Source: Mesobacillus sp. AQ2 (GTDB taxonomy: Bacteria; Bacillota; Bacilli; Bacillales; Cytobacillaceae). Taken from it: DNA of 64,000 bases. Shown here in pieces: positions 8,987-16,962 of this stretch (position 1 is its first letter; each line of letters begins with the position of its first letter). The position numbers were made by a program, and so were the translations under genes. The notes under the pieces were generated by a model, which saw nothing but the letters and a program-made list of their open reading frames with translations, was not told the origin of the DNA and made no database searches. The stretch covers positions 1,555,001 through 1,619,000 of the forward strand of contig NZ_CP126080.1 of assembly GCF_030122805.1 (NCBI RefSeq). The letters are read 5' to 3'.

Positions 8987-9406
8987 TTATAATTTCAATA
9001 CTTCAGGCTCGCCATTGTCATTCATCAGCCGGATTGTTTCCGGCTTAATTTCTAAGATAATGAACTCGGGATCATTTGGACTTTCTATCCATTTCTTCAT
9101 TCTTTCGTTCCAAAATTTATCCTTTAAGCTTTGTTCTTCCCGGATTGCAGCTTTGCCCTGCACTTCGATATAGGCGTCACCCATTCCTTCGCCTTCGTAG
9201 CCAAGCAGGATGTGGACATTGGCATTCTTTTCAATCTCTTCAGCTTTATATGTTTCCTTGCTGGTTGGGGTGTAAATTGTCAATTCTTCATGGAAGAAAG
9301 TCATATAGCGTGTGTGTGGCTTATTATCCACTACTGTCGCAAGGGTTCCTACCTTTGACTCACCGAGAACATCTTTGATTTTTTCCTTCAAAAGTTGTTG
9401 GTTCAT
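8987..9406 (-). CDS. Pyridoxamine 5'-phosphate oxidase-like stress protein (YdaG/GSP26 type)
   Basis: This 139-residue split-barrel protein belongs to the FMN-binding PNPOx-like superfamily and strongly resembles B. subtilis YdaG (general stress protein 26). Recognisable parts are GTLATVVDNKPHTRYMTFF near the N-terminus, VHILLGYEGEGMGDAYIEVQG in the middle and FIILEIKPETIRL near the end. It is too short for a biosynthetic PdxH. The true substrate is unknown. It starts at an ATG behind GGAGGAA. Upstream GTTTAT and GAGAAT form at best a weak SigB-like match. Confidence 0.82.
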   Translation of the reverse strand: MNQQLLKEKIKDVLGESKVGTLATVVDNKPHTRYMTFFHEELTIYTPTSKETYKAEEIEKNANVHILLGYEGEGMGDAYIEVQGKAAIREEQSLKDKFWNERMKKWIESPNDPEFIILEIKPETIRLMNDNGEPEVLKL

Positions 9407-9466
9407 ATAGTTTCCTCCTTTTTGTTCACCTTCTTACTATTCTCTTTTTTAGCAGGGATAAACCAA

Positions 9467-9490
9467 ACAGCCCTGGAATCCCAGGGCTGT
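9467..9490 (-). terminator. Terminator of the 79-residue gene
   Basis: ACAGCCCTGG and CCAGGGCTGT form a 10-base perfect stem with a 4-base loop. The minus-strand 3' side is moderately T-rich. Confidence 0.75.
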
Positions 9491-9492
9491 TG

Positions 9493-9732
9493 TTATAATT
9501 CATTATCAATATCAACATTGTACTTCTTCTCACTTGAGGACGAATCCTTTGTATGATGACCGTCCTTTTCTTCTTGCTTTTCCTGATTGAGGTCTTCCAT
9601 CGGAATCGTGTCTACTGTCAATTCACTTTTGTATCGATCATGGAGGCTTTTCGTCCGGGTTTCATACTGTTCCGGGTTGTCCATATTTTGAGTATTATCT
9701 ACTGGTATAGGCTTTTTATCATCTTTTTTCAT
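9493..9732 (-). CDS. Small hydrophilic protein of unknown function
   Basis: The 79-residue product is almost entirely charged or polar, with no membrane segment or recognisable domain. It contains a Lys/Asp-rich N-terminus, a Ser run and an acidic end (NVDIDNEL). The gene is credible because of its strong ribosome binding site (GAGGTGAG, 6 bases before the ATG) and its own terminator. It is probably disordered. I do not recognise the family. Confidence 0.6.
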   Translation of the reverse strand: MKKDDKKPIPVDNTQNMDNPEQYETRTKSLHDRYKSELTVDTIPMEDLNQEKQEEKDGHHTKDSSSSEKKYNVDIDNEL

Positions 9733-9779
9733 AATTTCTCACCTCACTGATTAATTCTTACGGGTATCGCACTTAAGGC

Positions 9780-9901
9780 CTACTTATCATTTTTCGACTC
9801 TTCCTGAGGTTTTACTGGATCCCTTTGAGGCTCGATATCCTTTTTGTGCGCTTGCTTATTCTCCTGTTCTGGTGAACCATCATTGTGTTTTTTTCTGGCA
9901 T
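9780..9901 (-). pseudogene. Small hydrophilic gene with an apparent frameshift at A7
   Basis: A strong AAAGGAGG site lies 7 bases before an ATG at 9901. The ATG frame gives only 29 residues (MPEKNTMMVHQ...). The frame one base away is a convincing hydrophilic protein (KKHNDGSPEQENKQAHKK, then DIEPQRDPVKPQEESKNDK) that has no start codon near the ribosome binding site. The two frames join at a run of seven A bases; eight would give MPEKKHNDGSPEQ. This is a sequencing error, a real mutation, or slippage on the A tract. The function is unknown. Confidence 0.5.
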
Positions 9902-10188
9902 GATAAAACCTCCTTTTAATTGAAAATACCCTTTCATACCAATTTAAAACAAACTCCACTGTGAGCAGGGAAGCCCTCATACAAAATGGATAAAGGCAGC
10001 ACCCATTAAATACCTCAAAGTACAACCGAATGATTTTCATAAATGCGGGGTACGGAATTGACCAGTATTCACCATAAACAATTAAATCGTGAATTCCAAT
10101 TAACCACCCTGTCCAATGTCTTTTGTGCCAGGAAACTTCATATAGTTAGAATGTATGTTTAATTATTTGGATATGGAGGGGGAGCGTG

Positions 10189-10920
10189 ATGATTATCATC
10201 CGGTTTCCAGATGCTGCAGGCAAGCAAAAGCTGCAAAATCTGTCTGGGAAACAGAGGGAAATATACGACCATCTGGATCATAGCCTGACTTTGTTTGAGT
10301 TTGATTCAACCTTTCAGCTCCTATTTGAAATCAGGCTCAGGGAAAATATCATTGAAGCGGCACTGAAACTGAAAGATGCTTCGGTGGCCTTCACTTCATT
10401 CAAATACTCTAAATTCAATCCGATTTATTGGACAAAAGGACCAAGTGGTTATCTTTTGAATCCAAATGTACGGCCGTCTGATGCCATATCTGATATTTTT
10501 AACAATGGGCAGGAGTATGGGTTTGAATGCTCTACCGCAATGGTGATCATTTTTTATAAAGCAGTCCTTGAATCCATCAGAGTGGCGGATTTTAACTATT
10601 TATTCAGGGGGCTGCTTGTATGGAACTGGAATTATGACCCTGATTTAGCCATCATCACCTTGGAAGGGAGTGAGTTCATCCCCGGCGATGTCGTCTATTT
10701 CATGAATCCCGATTTCGAAATGCCCATCTGGCGAGGCGAAAACGCGGTTGTTCTGGGAAAAGGGCTATACTATGGGCATGGAATTGGAATTGGCACGGCG
10801 AAGGAAATGATCGAGGCACTTAACACCCTTCGGAAAGAAGGCTCGACAACATCTGCCTTTATGCTGCAGCAACATAGCAGGCTGAACTCGAAATACTTGT
10901 CCCAGTTCTCCGACAGATAA
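10189..10920 (+). CDS. tgl: Protein-glutamine gamma-glutamyltransferase (spore coat transglutaminase)
   Basis: This 243-residue enzyme forms epsilon-(gamma-glutamyl)lysine cross-links between spore coat proteins. The catalytic Cys lies in YGFECSTAMVIIFYKA at about residue 114, matching the FECATA motif of B. subtilis Tgl. WRGENAVVLG and YYGHGIGIGTAKEMI match the second half of that protein, and the length agrees. I chose the ATG at 10189, 8 bases from GGAGGG, over the adjacent GTG at 10186. Expression late in the mother cell is expected from the family. I saw no clear SigK promoter. Confidence 0.9.
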   Translation: MIIIRFPDAAGKQKLQNLSGKQREIYDHLDHSLTLFEFDSTFQLLFEIRLRENIIEAALKLKDASVAFTSFKYSKFNPIYWTKGPSGYLLNPNVRPSDAISDIFNNGQEYGFECSTAMVIIFYKAVLESIRVADFNYLFRGLLVWNWNYDPDLAIITLEGSEFIPGDVVYFMNPDFEMPIWRGENAVVLGKGLYYGHGIGIGTAKEMIEALNTLRKEGSTTSAFMLQQHSRLNSKYLSQFSDR

Positions 10921-10934
10921 TCCCAGAAAACAGT

Positions 10935-10964
10935 AAAAGGCTGGCTGTATTGCCGGTCTTTTTT
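10935..10964 (+). terminator. Intrinsic terminator after tgl
   Basis: AAGGCTGGC pairs with GCCGGTCTT (two G-T pairs) and is followed by a T run. Confidence 0.75.
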
Positions 10965-11119
10965 GCTGCTCCTTTCTGCTCATTTTTTTTAAAGCGATTT
11001 CTTATACAATTTACGAGGCATAGTTTTAGAAATTGGGGGAATATAAAAAGAGACATATTCTATACGTTTCTAGGTTCCGAATGTGGAATTTATAGGCAGT
11101 TAAAAAGGGAGTTTTGGAA

Positions 11120-12592
11120 ATGAGATTATCAAAAGTACTTGAAGCCCTCGGCAACAGTTTGAAAAAATACATAAACGATGCAGATCCTGAATTGACAGGT
11201 ATACAAATGGATTCACGCAAGGTGAAGCCTGGGGATTTGTTTGTTGCGATTTCTGGTTTTCAAATTGATGGTCACCAGTTTATTCAAGAAGCAATTGAAA
11301 AAGGTGCTGCTGCCGTTATTGGAGAAAATGAGCTTGAACTTGCTGTACCGTATATCCAGGTATTTGACAGCAGACTGGCTCTAGGGAGAGCTGCAAGTAC
11401 TTATTATCAACATCCGTCAAGGAAGCATACAGTGATTGGCATTACAGGCACAAATGGAAAAACGACGGTTTCTTATATATTAAAGCATATTCTTGAGCAT
11501 GCCGGCAAAAGCTGTTCTTTGCTCGGAACGGTGTCTTATATTATAAATAATGAAGTGTACAAGCCTTCGAATACTACTCCGGATGCTTTGCAAATCCAGG
11601 AATTAATGGCAGCCAGCAATGATGAATTTGTTGTTCTTGAGATATCATCACATGCCTTGAAGCAATATCGTATTGAAGGATTGGAACTGGATTACGGATT
11701 GTTCACGAACCTTTCCCATGACCATCTGGATTATCATCCGACGATTGAGGATTATTTCGAGGCAAAAACACTGATGTACAATTACATGAAGCAAGAAGGT
11801 TCAGCAGTTGTCAGCATGTTGACCGAGTGGGGAGAAAAGCTGGCCGATCTATTAAGTGCCAAGGAAATCCCTGTCTATTCAATGGGGAATCACGAAACAG
11901 ATGATTTGAAAATAGAGGATATCAGGCTGAATGGTTCGACAAGGTTTGATGTCAAGATGGGAGGGATTGTCTATTCTTTAAGTTTCCCTTCTCCTGGTCT
12001 CCATAATGTCTATAATGCTGCAATGGCCTTTTTGACAGCAATAAAAATCGGCATTCACCCTGATGTGATCACTGATGCATTAAAGACGTTCCCTGGTGTG
12101 CCGGGGAGGTTCGAAATGATTTCACATCCAGAAGGTGCAACATTCATTATTGACTATGCCCACACGCAGGACGCGATAGAATATTGTCTGCATGCGGCAC
12201 AAGAACATGATGCTGTGAAGATAAAGCATATATTCGGGTTTCGCGGAGAGCGGGACAAGACGAAGAGAGAGCATATGGTAAAGACGTCTGCGGCCATGAG
12301 TGATGAATTCATTTTGACATTCGATGACTTGAACGGCGTTTCAGAAGATGAAATGGAGAATGAGCTGAAGGAATTGAATGAACGGTTTGGGATGAAAAAG
12401 GGAAGGGTAATCACCGACAGGACGATTGCGATCCAGGAAGCTTGGGAAAGTGCCGGGATGGGTGAATGGGTCCTCATCACCGGCAAAGGACCCGAGGAAT
12501 ATCAGACCATATATGAACTTCCCACATCTTCCGATAAAGAGACGCTGTTATACTTACAAAAACAGCAGGATAAAGAAAAAATAATCGGTTGA
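11120..12592 (+). CDS. MurE-like Mur ligase with an altered amino-acid pocket
   Basis: The 490-residue protein has the three-domain layout of UDP-MurNAc-tripeptide synthetases. Seen are the N-terminal GIQMDSRKVKPGDLFVA, the P-loop GTNGKTT (residues 110-116), LEISSHALKQYR, FTNLSHDHLDYH, and YFEAKTLMY, whose Lys is the usual carbamylated residue. The acceptor-binding signature differs. Where MurE has DNPR (for diaminopimelate) or DNPA (for lysine), this protein has DDLNG (402-406), and the GKGHE motif reads GKGPE (455-459). The catalytic core looks intact, but the added amino acid may differ. It is a stand-alone gene outside any division cluster. The ATG at 11120 fits the GGGAG spacing better than the TTG at 11114. 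Confidence 0.85.
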   Translation: MRLSKVLEALGNSLKKYINDADPELTGIQMDSRKVKPGDLFVAISGFQIDGHQFIQEAIEKGAAAVIGENELELAVPYIQVFDSRLALGRAASTYYQHPSRKHTVIGITGTNGKTTVSYILKHILEHAGKSCSLLGTVSYIINNEVYKPSNTTPDALQIQELMAASNDEFVVLEISSHALKQYRIEGLELDYGLFTNLSHDHLDYHPTIEDYFEAKTLMYNYMKQEGSAVVSMLTEWGEKLADLLSAKEIPVYSMGNHETDDLKIEDIRLNGSTRFDVKMGGIVYSLSFPSPGLHNVYNAAMAFLTAIKIGIHPDVITDALKTFPGVPGRFEMISHPEGATFIIDYAHTQDAIEYCLHAAQEHDAVKIKHIFGFRGERDKTKREHMVKTSAAMSDEFILTFDDLNGVSEDEMENELKELNERFGMKKGRVITDRTIAIQEAWESAGMGEWVLITGKGPEEYQTIYELPTSSDKETLLYLQKQQDKEKIIG

Positions 12593-12792
12593 ACAATCCG
12601 CAGGCTGAGTAGTTACAGCCTGCGGATTTATTCTTTTAAAATAAACCTTTTTGTAAGGAAATGACACAAATTAGCCTTTTAATCATGACAATAATATGAA
12701 ATGTGATGTGATTAACTCCAAATTTTTTCCACCATCTTTTATCATATAAGTAAGTATTATAAGGCATGACTTTGCGGGAGGAGGTACTCAAT

Positions 12793-13092
12793 ATGGATAA
12801 AGTGGATATTTATAAAATGCTCGAAGAGGTAAAAGAACCAATGCTGGGAGTCGATATTGTGAACCTTGGCCTTGTCTATGAAGTCAGTGTCAAGGACGAT
12901 CGTGATGTGGAAATCGTGATGACCACCAGGAATGAGAACTGTATGCTTGCTGACTATATCGCCCTCTCTGCTAGGGAACATTTGACAGACCAGATAAAAA
13001 ACCTGGAGCATATCGACATCAAAATGGTTTCCGCCCCAAAATGGACTAAGGATCGCATGACGAGATATGCGAAATTTTTACTGGATCTTTAA
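12793..13092 (+). CDS. DUF59 / MIP18-family metal-sulfur cluster assembly protein
   Basis: This 99-residue protein matches the MIP18/DUF59 family (SufT, PaaD and the N-domain of Mrp). Members assist Fe-S cluster assembly or transfer. The typical opening (LEEVKEPMLGVDIVNLGLVYEVSV) and the conserved Cys in NENCMLADYIALSA are present. The Cys is preceded by an unusual RNEN rather than the common PGCP-like context. The ATG at 12793 has a very strong GGAGGAGG site; the longer open frame from 12766 ignores it. The gene stands alone. Confidence 0.8.
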   Translation: MDKVDIYKMLEEVKEPMLGVDIVNLGLVYEVSVKDDRDVEIVMTTRNENCMLADYIALSAREHLTDQIKNLEHIDIKMVSAPKWTKDRMTRYAKFLLDL

Positions 13093-13103
13093 CATAAGTG
13101 AGA

Positions 13104-13134
13104 AGATTGCAGCTTATATTGCGATCTTTTTTTG
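13104..13134 (+). terminator. Intrinsic terminator after the DUF59 gene
   Basis: AGATTGCA and TGCGATCT (one G-T pair) form the stem, followed by T7. Confidence 0.75.
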
Positions 13135-13246
13135 TTTCCATTCTACAAAAGTTATCTTGGAATTTCTTCCATACCCCAATATAAGTTTACTTTTAAACGA
13201 ATTGTCTTTTAGAATGTGAGTTGGGGGAAAAATGGAGGCATTAATT

Positions 13247-13612
13247 ATGATTTATAAAAAAATATCAGGAATCAACTTGTGGAAATTGAACAGGACATTA
13301 AAGAAACTGGCGTTTGCAAGGATGGAATTGGAGAAACAGATGAGGAAAGAATTGATCGTCGTCCTGCTGGAGCCGAAAAAGGATAATGTGCTTTCCAGTC
13401 CGGAGGAGAGACAGGAAATTGAAAGGGCAGTGCTGGAATTAAGCGGGTTTGAGACATTGAGGATTTGCCTGCTTGAAGACTGCAAGCCGGTATACAGGGA
13501 AAAACTGACGAACAATGGAATATCAAGATGGCTGGAAATACCGGTGAAGCCGTTGATTACATATGAGTTTTTGTATGCGAACGAGGAAGTCCAAATGCAA
13601 AAAATTGGATAG
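13247..13612 (+). CDS. Protein of unknown function (121 residues)
   Basis: I do not recognise this family. The product is soluble, basic in the first third (LNRTLKKLAFARMELEKQMRKE) and ends in a mixed region with two Cys (RICLLEDCKPVYREKL). The ATG at 13247 lies 8 bases after GGAGG; an upstream in-frame ATG at 13232 overlaps that site, so the shorter form is preferred. It has its own terminator. Nothing in the context suggests a role. Confidence 0.55.
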   Translation: MIYKKISGINLWKLNRTLKKLAFARMELEKQMRKELIVVLLEPKKDNVLSSPEERQEIERAVLELSGFETLRICLLEDCKPVYREKLTNNGISRWLEIPVKPLITYEFLYANEEVQMQKIG

Positions 13613-13624
13613 CAACAGGCAGAA

Positions 13625-13650
13625 AGAGAACCTCCATGGTTCTTTTTTTT
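13625..13650 (+). terminator. Intrinsic terminator
   Basis: AGAACC pairs with GGTTCT around TCCAT and is followed by T8. Confidence 0.7.
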
Positions 13651-13760
13651 ATTGGCATTTTTTAAATATTGAATTGGGCTAGTATTTTTTTTGGTGTTTA
13701 ATTGCACAAATGTCCCGGGTTGAATAGGATATAGGGACACAAAAAAAGGAGGTTGTTACG

Positions 13761-13859
13761 ATGTCAGATGGATGCGGCTACGGCGGAGGTTTTGCTTTGC
13801 TTGTTGTTTTGTTCATTCTTTTAATCATTATCGGAGCGTCTTGGGGTTTCGGTTACTAA
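13761..13859 (+). CDS. YjcZ-family sporulation protein (32 residues)
   Basis: This tiny membrane peptide has a Gly/Cys/Tyr-rich head (MSDGCGYGGGF) followed by one hydrophobic helix ([17 protein letters not shown]). Such YjcZ-type peptides are widespread in spore formers and annotated as sporulation proteins; the role is unknown. AAAGGAGG precedes the ATG. A paralog follows after 26 bases. Confidence 0.85.
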   Translation: MSDGCGYGGGFALLVVLFILLIIIGASWGFGY

Positions 13860-13885
13860 AGTGAACTTCAATAGGAGGTTTTAAA

Positions 13886-14020
13886 ATGTACGGATATGGC
13901 GGATGCTGTGGTTATGGCGGCTATGGCGTAGGAGGAGTTGGATACGGCAGCGGATTTGTATTGATCGTTGTGCTGTTTATCCTCTTGATTATCGTCGGCT
14001 GCTCATGCTATCGCTACTAA
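13886..14020 (+). CDS. YjcZ-family sporulation protein, second copy (44 residues)
   Basis: This peptide has the same plan as its neighbour, with a longer Gly/Tyr-rich head ([17 protein letters not shown]), a hydrophobic helix ([15 protein letters not shown]) and a Cys-containing tail (CSCYRY). The site AGGAGG lies 7 bases before the ATG. It is probably co-transcribed with the first copy and ended by the terminator at 14087-14124. Confidence 0.85.
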   Translation: MYGYGGCCGYGGYGVGGVGYGSGFVLIVVLFILLIIVGCSCYRY

Positions 14021-14021
14021 T

Positions 14022-14082
14022 GATACTCTAGCGTCTTGGTCAGTTACGACAAGCGCCTTGAGCGATAAGTGATCGATGTTAG
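14022..14082. repeat. Degenerate copy of the CGCTTGTCG repeat family (reverse orientation)
   Basis: Read on the minus strand, this stretch aligns with the end of the element at 55811-55890: CGCTTGTCG, CTG, AG, CGCTA at matching spacing. It is intergenic, between yjcZ and its terminator. Confidence 0.45.
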
Positions 14083-14086
14083 TGAT

Positions 14087-14124
14087 AAAAAGGTGTTTGA
14101 GCCATTGGTTCAAGCACCTTTTTC
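14087..14124 (+). terminator. Intrinsic terminator after the yjcZ pair
   Basis: A long stem starts AAAAAGGTG and ends CACCTTTTT around an 8-base loop. Confidence 0.9.
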
Positions 14125-14269
14125 ATATTATCGGACACAATTTTGGTTATATAGCACGATGAAAAAAATATAAATTCCTGTTATTTTTAGATAAATTAAA
14201 AATATTCCGAAAATAGTGTTGCTTTTTTCGTGCTTGTTCGTCTAACTGTTTGTAAAAGGGGGGAGAAAT

Positions 14270-14797
14270 TTGAGCGATTATTACAACATTCATTTCCAAA
14301 AGGTATATGAGGAATACAGTGATAAGGTATTCGGCTATCTGTTGCTATTGACAGGGAAGAAGGAAGTCGCGGAAGATTTAACCCAGGAAACTTTTCTAAG
14401 AGTGTACAAGAACATTAACCAATTTAATGGAGACTCGCAAATTTTCACATGGCTGGTGAAAATAGCACGGAATGTGGCGATTGACCACTTAAGAAGGGGA
14501 AGAAGGCTGCGGTTTTTTTCATTGGACAAGTATGCGATCCAATCAAGTCAGCCTTCTCCGGTAGAGATTATCGTAAAAGGAGAAAAGACATCGCTTCTTT
14601 ACAAAGCAATCAAAGCATTGAAGCTAAGTTACCAGGAAGTGTTGATTTTAAGGAAGATCAAGGAATTTTCAATTAGGGAAACTGCCTTGATTCTTGGATG
14701 GAGCGAAAGTAAAGTGAAAATCACCACTTCCAGGGCAATGGCCGCCCTAAAAAAAGAGTTGAAGAGAAGAGGGGAACTAATTGAGGAAATCATTTGA
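14270..14797 (+). CDS. ECF-type RNA polymerase sigma factor (SigX-like)
   Basis: This 175-residue group 4 sigma factor has region 2 (VFGYLLLLTGKKEVAEDLTQE, then FTWLVKIARNVAIDHLRR) and region 4 (SYQEVLILRKIKEFSIRETA, then GWSESKVKITTSRAMAALKK). It most resembles SigX-type factors, which answer envelope stress, but its regulon cannot be told. The TTG start follows GGGGGAG. Its 3' end overlaps the next gene by 17 bases, the usual arrangement for a sigma/anti-sigma pair. A CGTCTA about 30 bases upstream could be an ECF -10 element for autoregulation; I see no clean AAC-type -35. Confidence 0.87.
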   Translation: MSDYYNIHFQKVYEEYSDKVFGYLLLLTGKKEVAEDLTQETFLRVYKNINQFNGDSQIFTWLVKIARNVAIDHLRRGRRLRFFSLDKYAIQSSQPSPVEIIVKGEKTSLLYKAIKALKLSYQEVLILRKIKEFSIRETALILGWSESKVKITTSRAMAALKKELKRRGELIEEII

Positions 14798-15398
14798 ACT
14801 AGAAGATAGCTTCAGGAATCTAAACCAGATACCTAGGTCGGAAATTCAAAAAAGGAAAACCTATAATACTATCCTCCAAAATGGAAAGCCAGGAAGACAG
14901 CTGAACTACATAGTAAAACACTGGACAGGCAGTTTCCTGACATTTGTGATGGTCCTAGCCTGTGCAGCATTCCTTTTTACGGAAGTCCAAACTCCAGCAT
15001 ATGATGGCCAAACTGCTTCTAATCCGGCACAAGTCTTGGCGACAAGCGCTCCTGTCATAACGTATCTCACCAAATCGGATTCGGGTGACCTTTTTAATCT
15101 GCACTCGAACCTGACTAGAAAAGGAGTGACCATTATTGATGATCCTTCCTGGATGGAGACACTGAATAGGACTCTCAATGGGCAAAGCAGCGTAAAGGAG
15201 GTCAAATCCCTGGATCAAGCGTATGATATATTGGTGATTTATGAAAACCGGAAGCCGGATAAATGCAAATTATGGATTGACGGTGATAAGGTTTATATCA
15301 AAAAGATTAAAGAACAACGTATATACAAAATTGAAAAAGATAAGTCGGAAAAAGTCATTGCGATGATCAGAGACATGGAAGAACAGGTTCAGTTTTGA
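14781..15398 (+). CDS. Putative membrane anti-sigma factor
   Basis: The 205-residue product has a cytoplasmic N-terminus of about 45 residues, one membrane helix (about 49-68, SFLTFVMVLACAAFLFTEV) and an extracytoplasmic domain. That topology and the 17-base overlap with the sigma gene point to its cognate anti-sigma factor. I do not see a canonical HxxxCxxC zinc motif, so it belongs to a less common class. The start is TTG within the sigma reading frame. The role is inferred mainly from context. Confidence 0.6.
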   Translation: MRKSFELEDSFRNLNQIPRSEIQKRKTYNTILQNGKPGRQLNYIVKHWTGSFLTFVMVLACAAFLFTEVQTPAYDGQTASNPAQVLATSAPVITYLTKSDSGDLFNLHSNLTRKGVTIIDDPSWMETLNRTLNGQSSVKEVKSLDQAYDILVIYENRKPDKCKLWIDGDKVYIKKIKEQRIYKIEKDKSEKVIAMIRDMEEQVQF

Positions 15399-15411
15399 GC
15401 CTGTTTTTTAT
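15381..15411 (+). terminator. Terminator overlapping the end of the anti-sigma gene
   Basis: AACAGG and CCTGTT pair across the stop codon and are followed by a T-rich run. Confidence 0.7.
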
Positions 15412-15533
15412 TTTTTGATGATCCTTTTGTCTTATATTTAAAAAAATATCGAAAAAAAGTTTAGAGACCCGAAAAAGGTGGTAAAAGTGAGGTTGTACTT
15501 ATTAATCAACTTGAATATACAGGAGGATCAGAG

Positions 15534-16826
15534 ATGAAGAGAGGTCTAGCATTACTTATTGCAGCAACCATGCTTATCGGCTTGCTGGCTGGATGCTCAG
15601 GGGAGCAGAGCGGAGAAGCAGAAAAAACGAAAGACGGGAAAGTCATTGTTGATTTCTGGACATTCTGGGGATCAGAAACACGTCGTCCGATCATCGAAAA
15701 AATCATTGATGATTACAACAAGTCCCAGGACAAAGTTTTTGTGAAGCACACATTCCTGCCATGGGGTGATATTTGGACAAAGAACCTTGCATCCGTTGCT
15801 GCAGGAAATCCAGCAGATGTCATCGTTAATGATATCAATACTGTTGCCCAGCGTGCTGAAAACAAGCAGGTTGAGGATTTAAGCAAGTATGTTGATGATT
15901 CATTCAAGCAGCAGTTTTATCCTCATCTTTGGGATACAGTCGAACATGAAGGAAATACATACGCAGTACCATTCAATACTGATACGCGTCTTCTTTTTTA
16001 TAACAAAAAAGCTTTCAAAGAAGCTGGACTTGATCCAAACAAGCCACCAGCAACCTGGGCTGAACTTGAAGAATATGCTCAAAAATTAGATGTGAAAAAT
16101 GGCGATAAATATGATCGCGTTGGATTCTATCCGCTGTGGGGAAGTGTCGGCGCTTCCAGCTGGATGACGAACGCAGATGATGGCAAAGGCTTCATTGAGG
16201 ATGGAGAGCTGGCAATCAACACTCCGAAAAAAGTGGAAGCACTAAATTGGATTCTTGATTGGAAAGAGCGTCTTGGTGAAAGTACAGTACAGGCTTTCCA
16301 GGCAGAATTCGGCAGTGAACAGTCAAATCCTTTCATCGCAGGAAAAGTTGCGATGTGGGTTGATGTAGGCACATTCTATACACAATTACGTGATTATGGT
16401 CAGGATGTTGAATTTGGCGTTGCACCAATTCCAGCCAAAGAAGCAGGAGCGGGGAATTGGGCAGAAGGCGGCGGTTTCGTCGTTGAAGTACCAAAAGGTT
16501 CCAAGCATCCAAAAGAAGCCATGGACTTTATTAAATATTTGACAGATGTTGAGGCCCAGAAATATTGGGCTGTCAAAAACTATGACAATGTAGCGAATAT
16601 TGAAGCAGCTGAAGCAGCTCTGGAAGAACTCGAAGGGCCGGATAAAATGGTTTATGAAGCTTCAGTCAAAAATCTGGAACAAACAAAGATGTTCCCGGTA
16701 CCTGTTGAGTATCCAGATTATCAGAGCAGATTGAACCCGCACATCGACAATGCCTTATTAGGAAAAACAGCTCCTGAAAAAGCATTGAAGCAAGCGGAAG
16801 AAGATATTGAAAAAATGAAGAAGTAA
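15534..16826 (+). CDS. Sugar ABC transporter substrate-binding lipoprotein
   Basis: This 430-residue extracellular solute-binding protein (family 1) has a lipoprotein signal ending in LIGLLAGC, with the lipid-modified Cys at residue 21. The mature part shows typical family features (VDFWTFWGSETRRPIIEKII near the start; AVPFNTDTRLLFYNKKAF in the middle). Two permease genes follow after a terminator-like hairpin, so this gene is the promoter-proximal, likely over-expressed component. The sugar is unknown. A clear AGGAGG precedes the ATG. Confidence 0.88.
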   Translation: MKRGLALLIAATMLIGLLAGCSGEQSGEAEKTKDGKVIVDFWTFWGSETRRPIIEKIIDDYNKSQDKVFVKHTFLPWGDIWTKNLASVAAGNPADVIVNDINTVAQRAENKQVEDLSKYVDDSFKQQFYPHLWDTVEHEGNTYAVPFNTDTRLLFYNKKAFKEAGLDPNKPPATWAELEEYAQKLDVKNGDKYDRVGFYPLWGSVGASSWMTNADDGKGFIEDGELAINTPKKVEALNWILDWKERLGESTVQAFQAEFGSEQSNPFIAGKVAMWVDVGTFYTQLRDYGQDVEFGVAPIPAKEAGAGNWAEGGGFVVEVPKGSKHPKEAMDFIKYLTDVEAQKYWAVKNYDNVANIEAAEAALEELEGPDKMVYEASVKNLEQTKMFPVPVEYPDYQSRLNPHIDNALLGKTAPEKALKQAEEDIEKMKK

Positions 16827-16831
16827 TGTAA

Positions 16832-16866
16832 GAAAAAGAGAAGGCGCATTCCGCCCTTCTCTTTTT
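16832..16866 (+). terminator. Hairpin between the binding-protein and permease genes
   Basis: AAAGAGAAGG and CCTTCTCTTT pair around CGC/GCG and are followed by a T run. As it sits inside an operon, it probably gives partial termination. Confidence 0.75.
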
Positions 16867-16962
16867 GATAAGGTTCTTTTGTCAAAATACTAAAAAGATG
16901 GTTGAATTATTTTTTCTGAATTATCGTTTTCATTTATATGCAACAAGGGGGTTTAGGAAAGT

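Noticed and set aside
11114..12592. Housekeeping MurE of a division cluster
   Set aside because: No mur, mra or fts genes are near, and the acceptor motifs are altered.
15043..15052. CGACAAGCGC inside the anti-sigma gene as another repeat copy
   Set aside because: It is in-frame coding sequence with no flanking similarity to the element.
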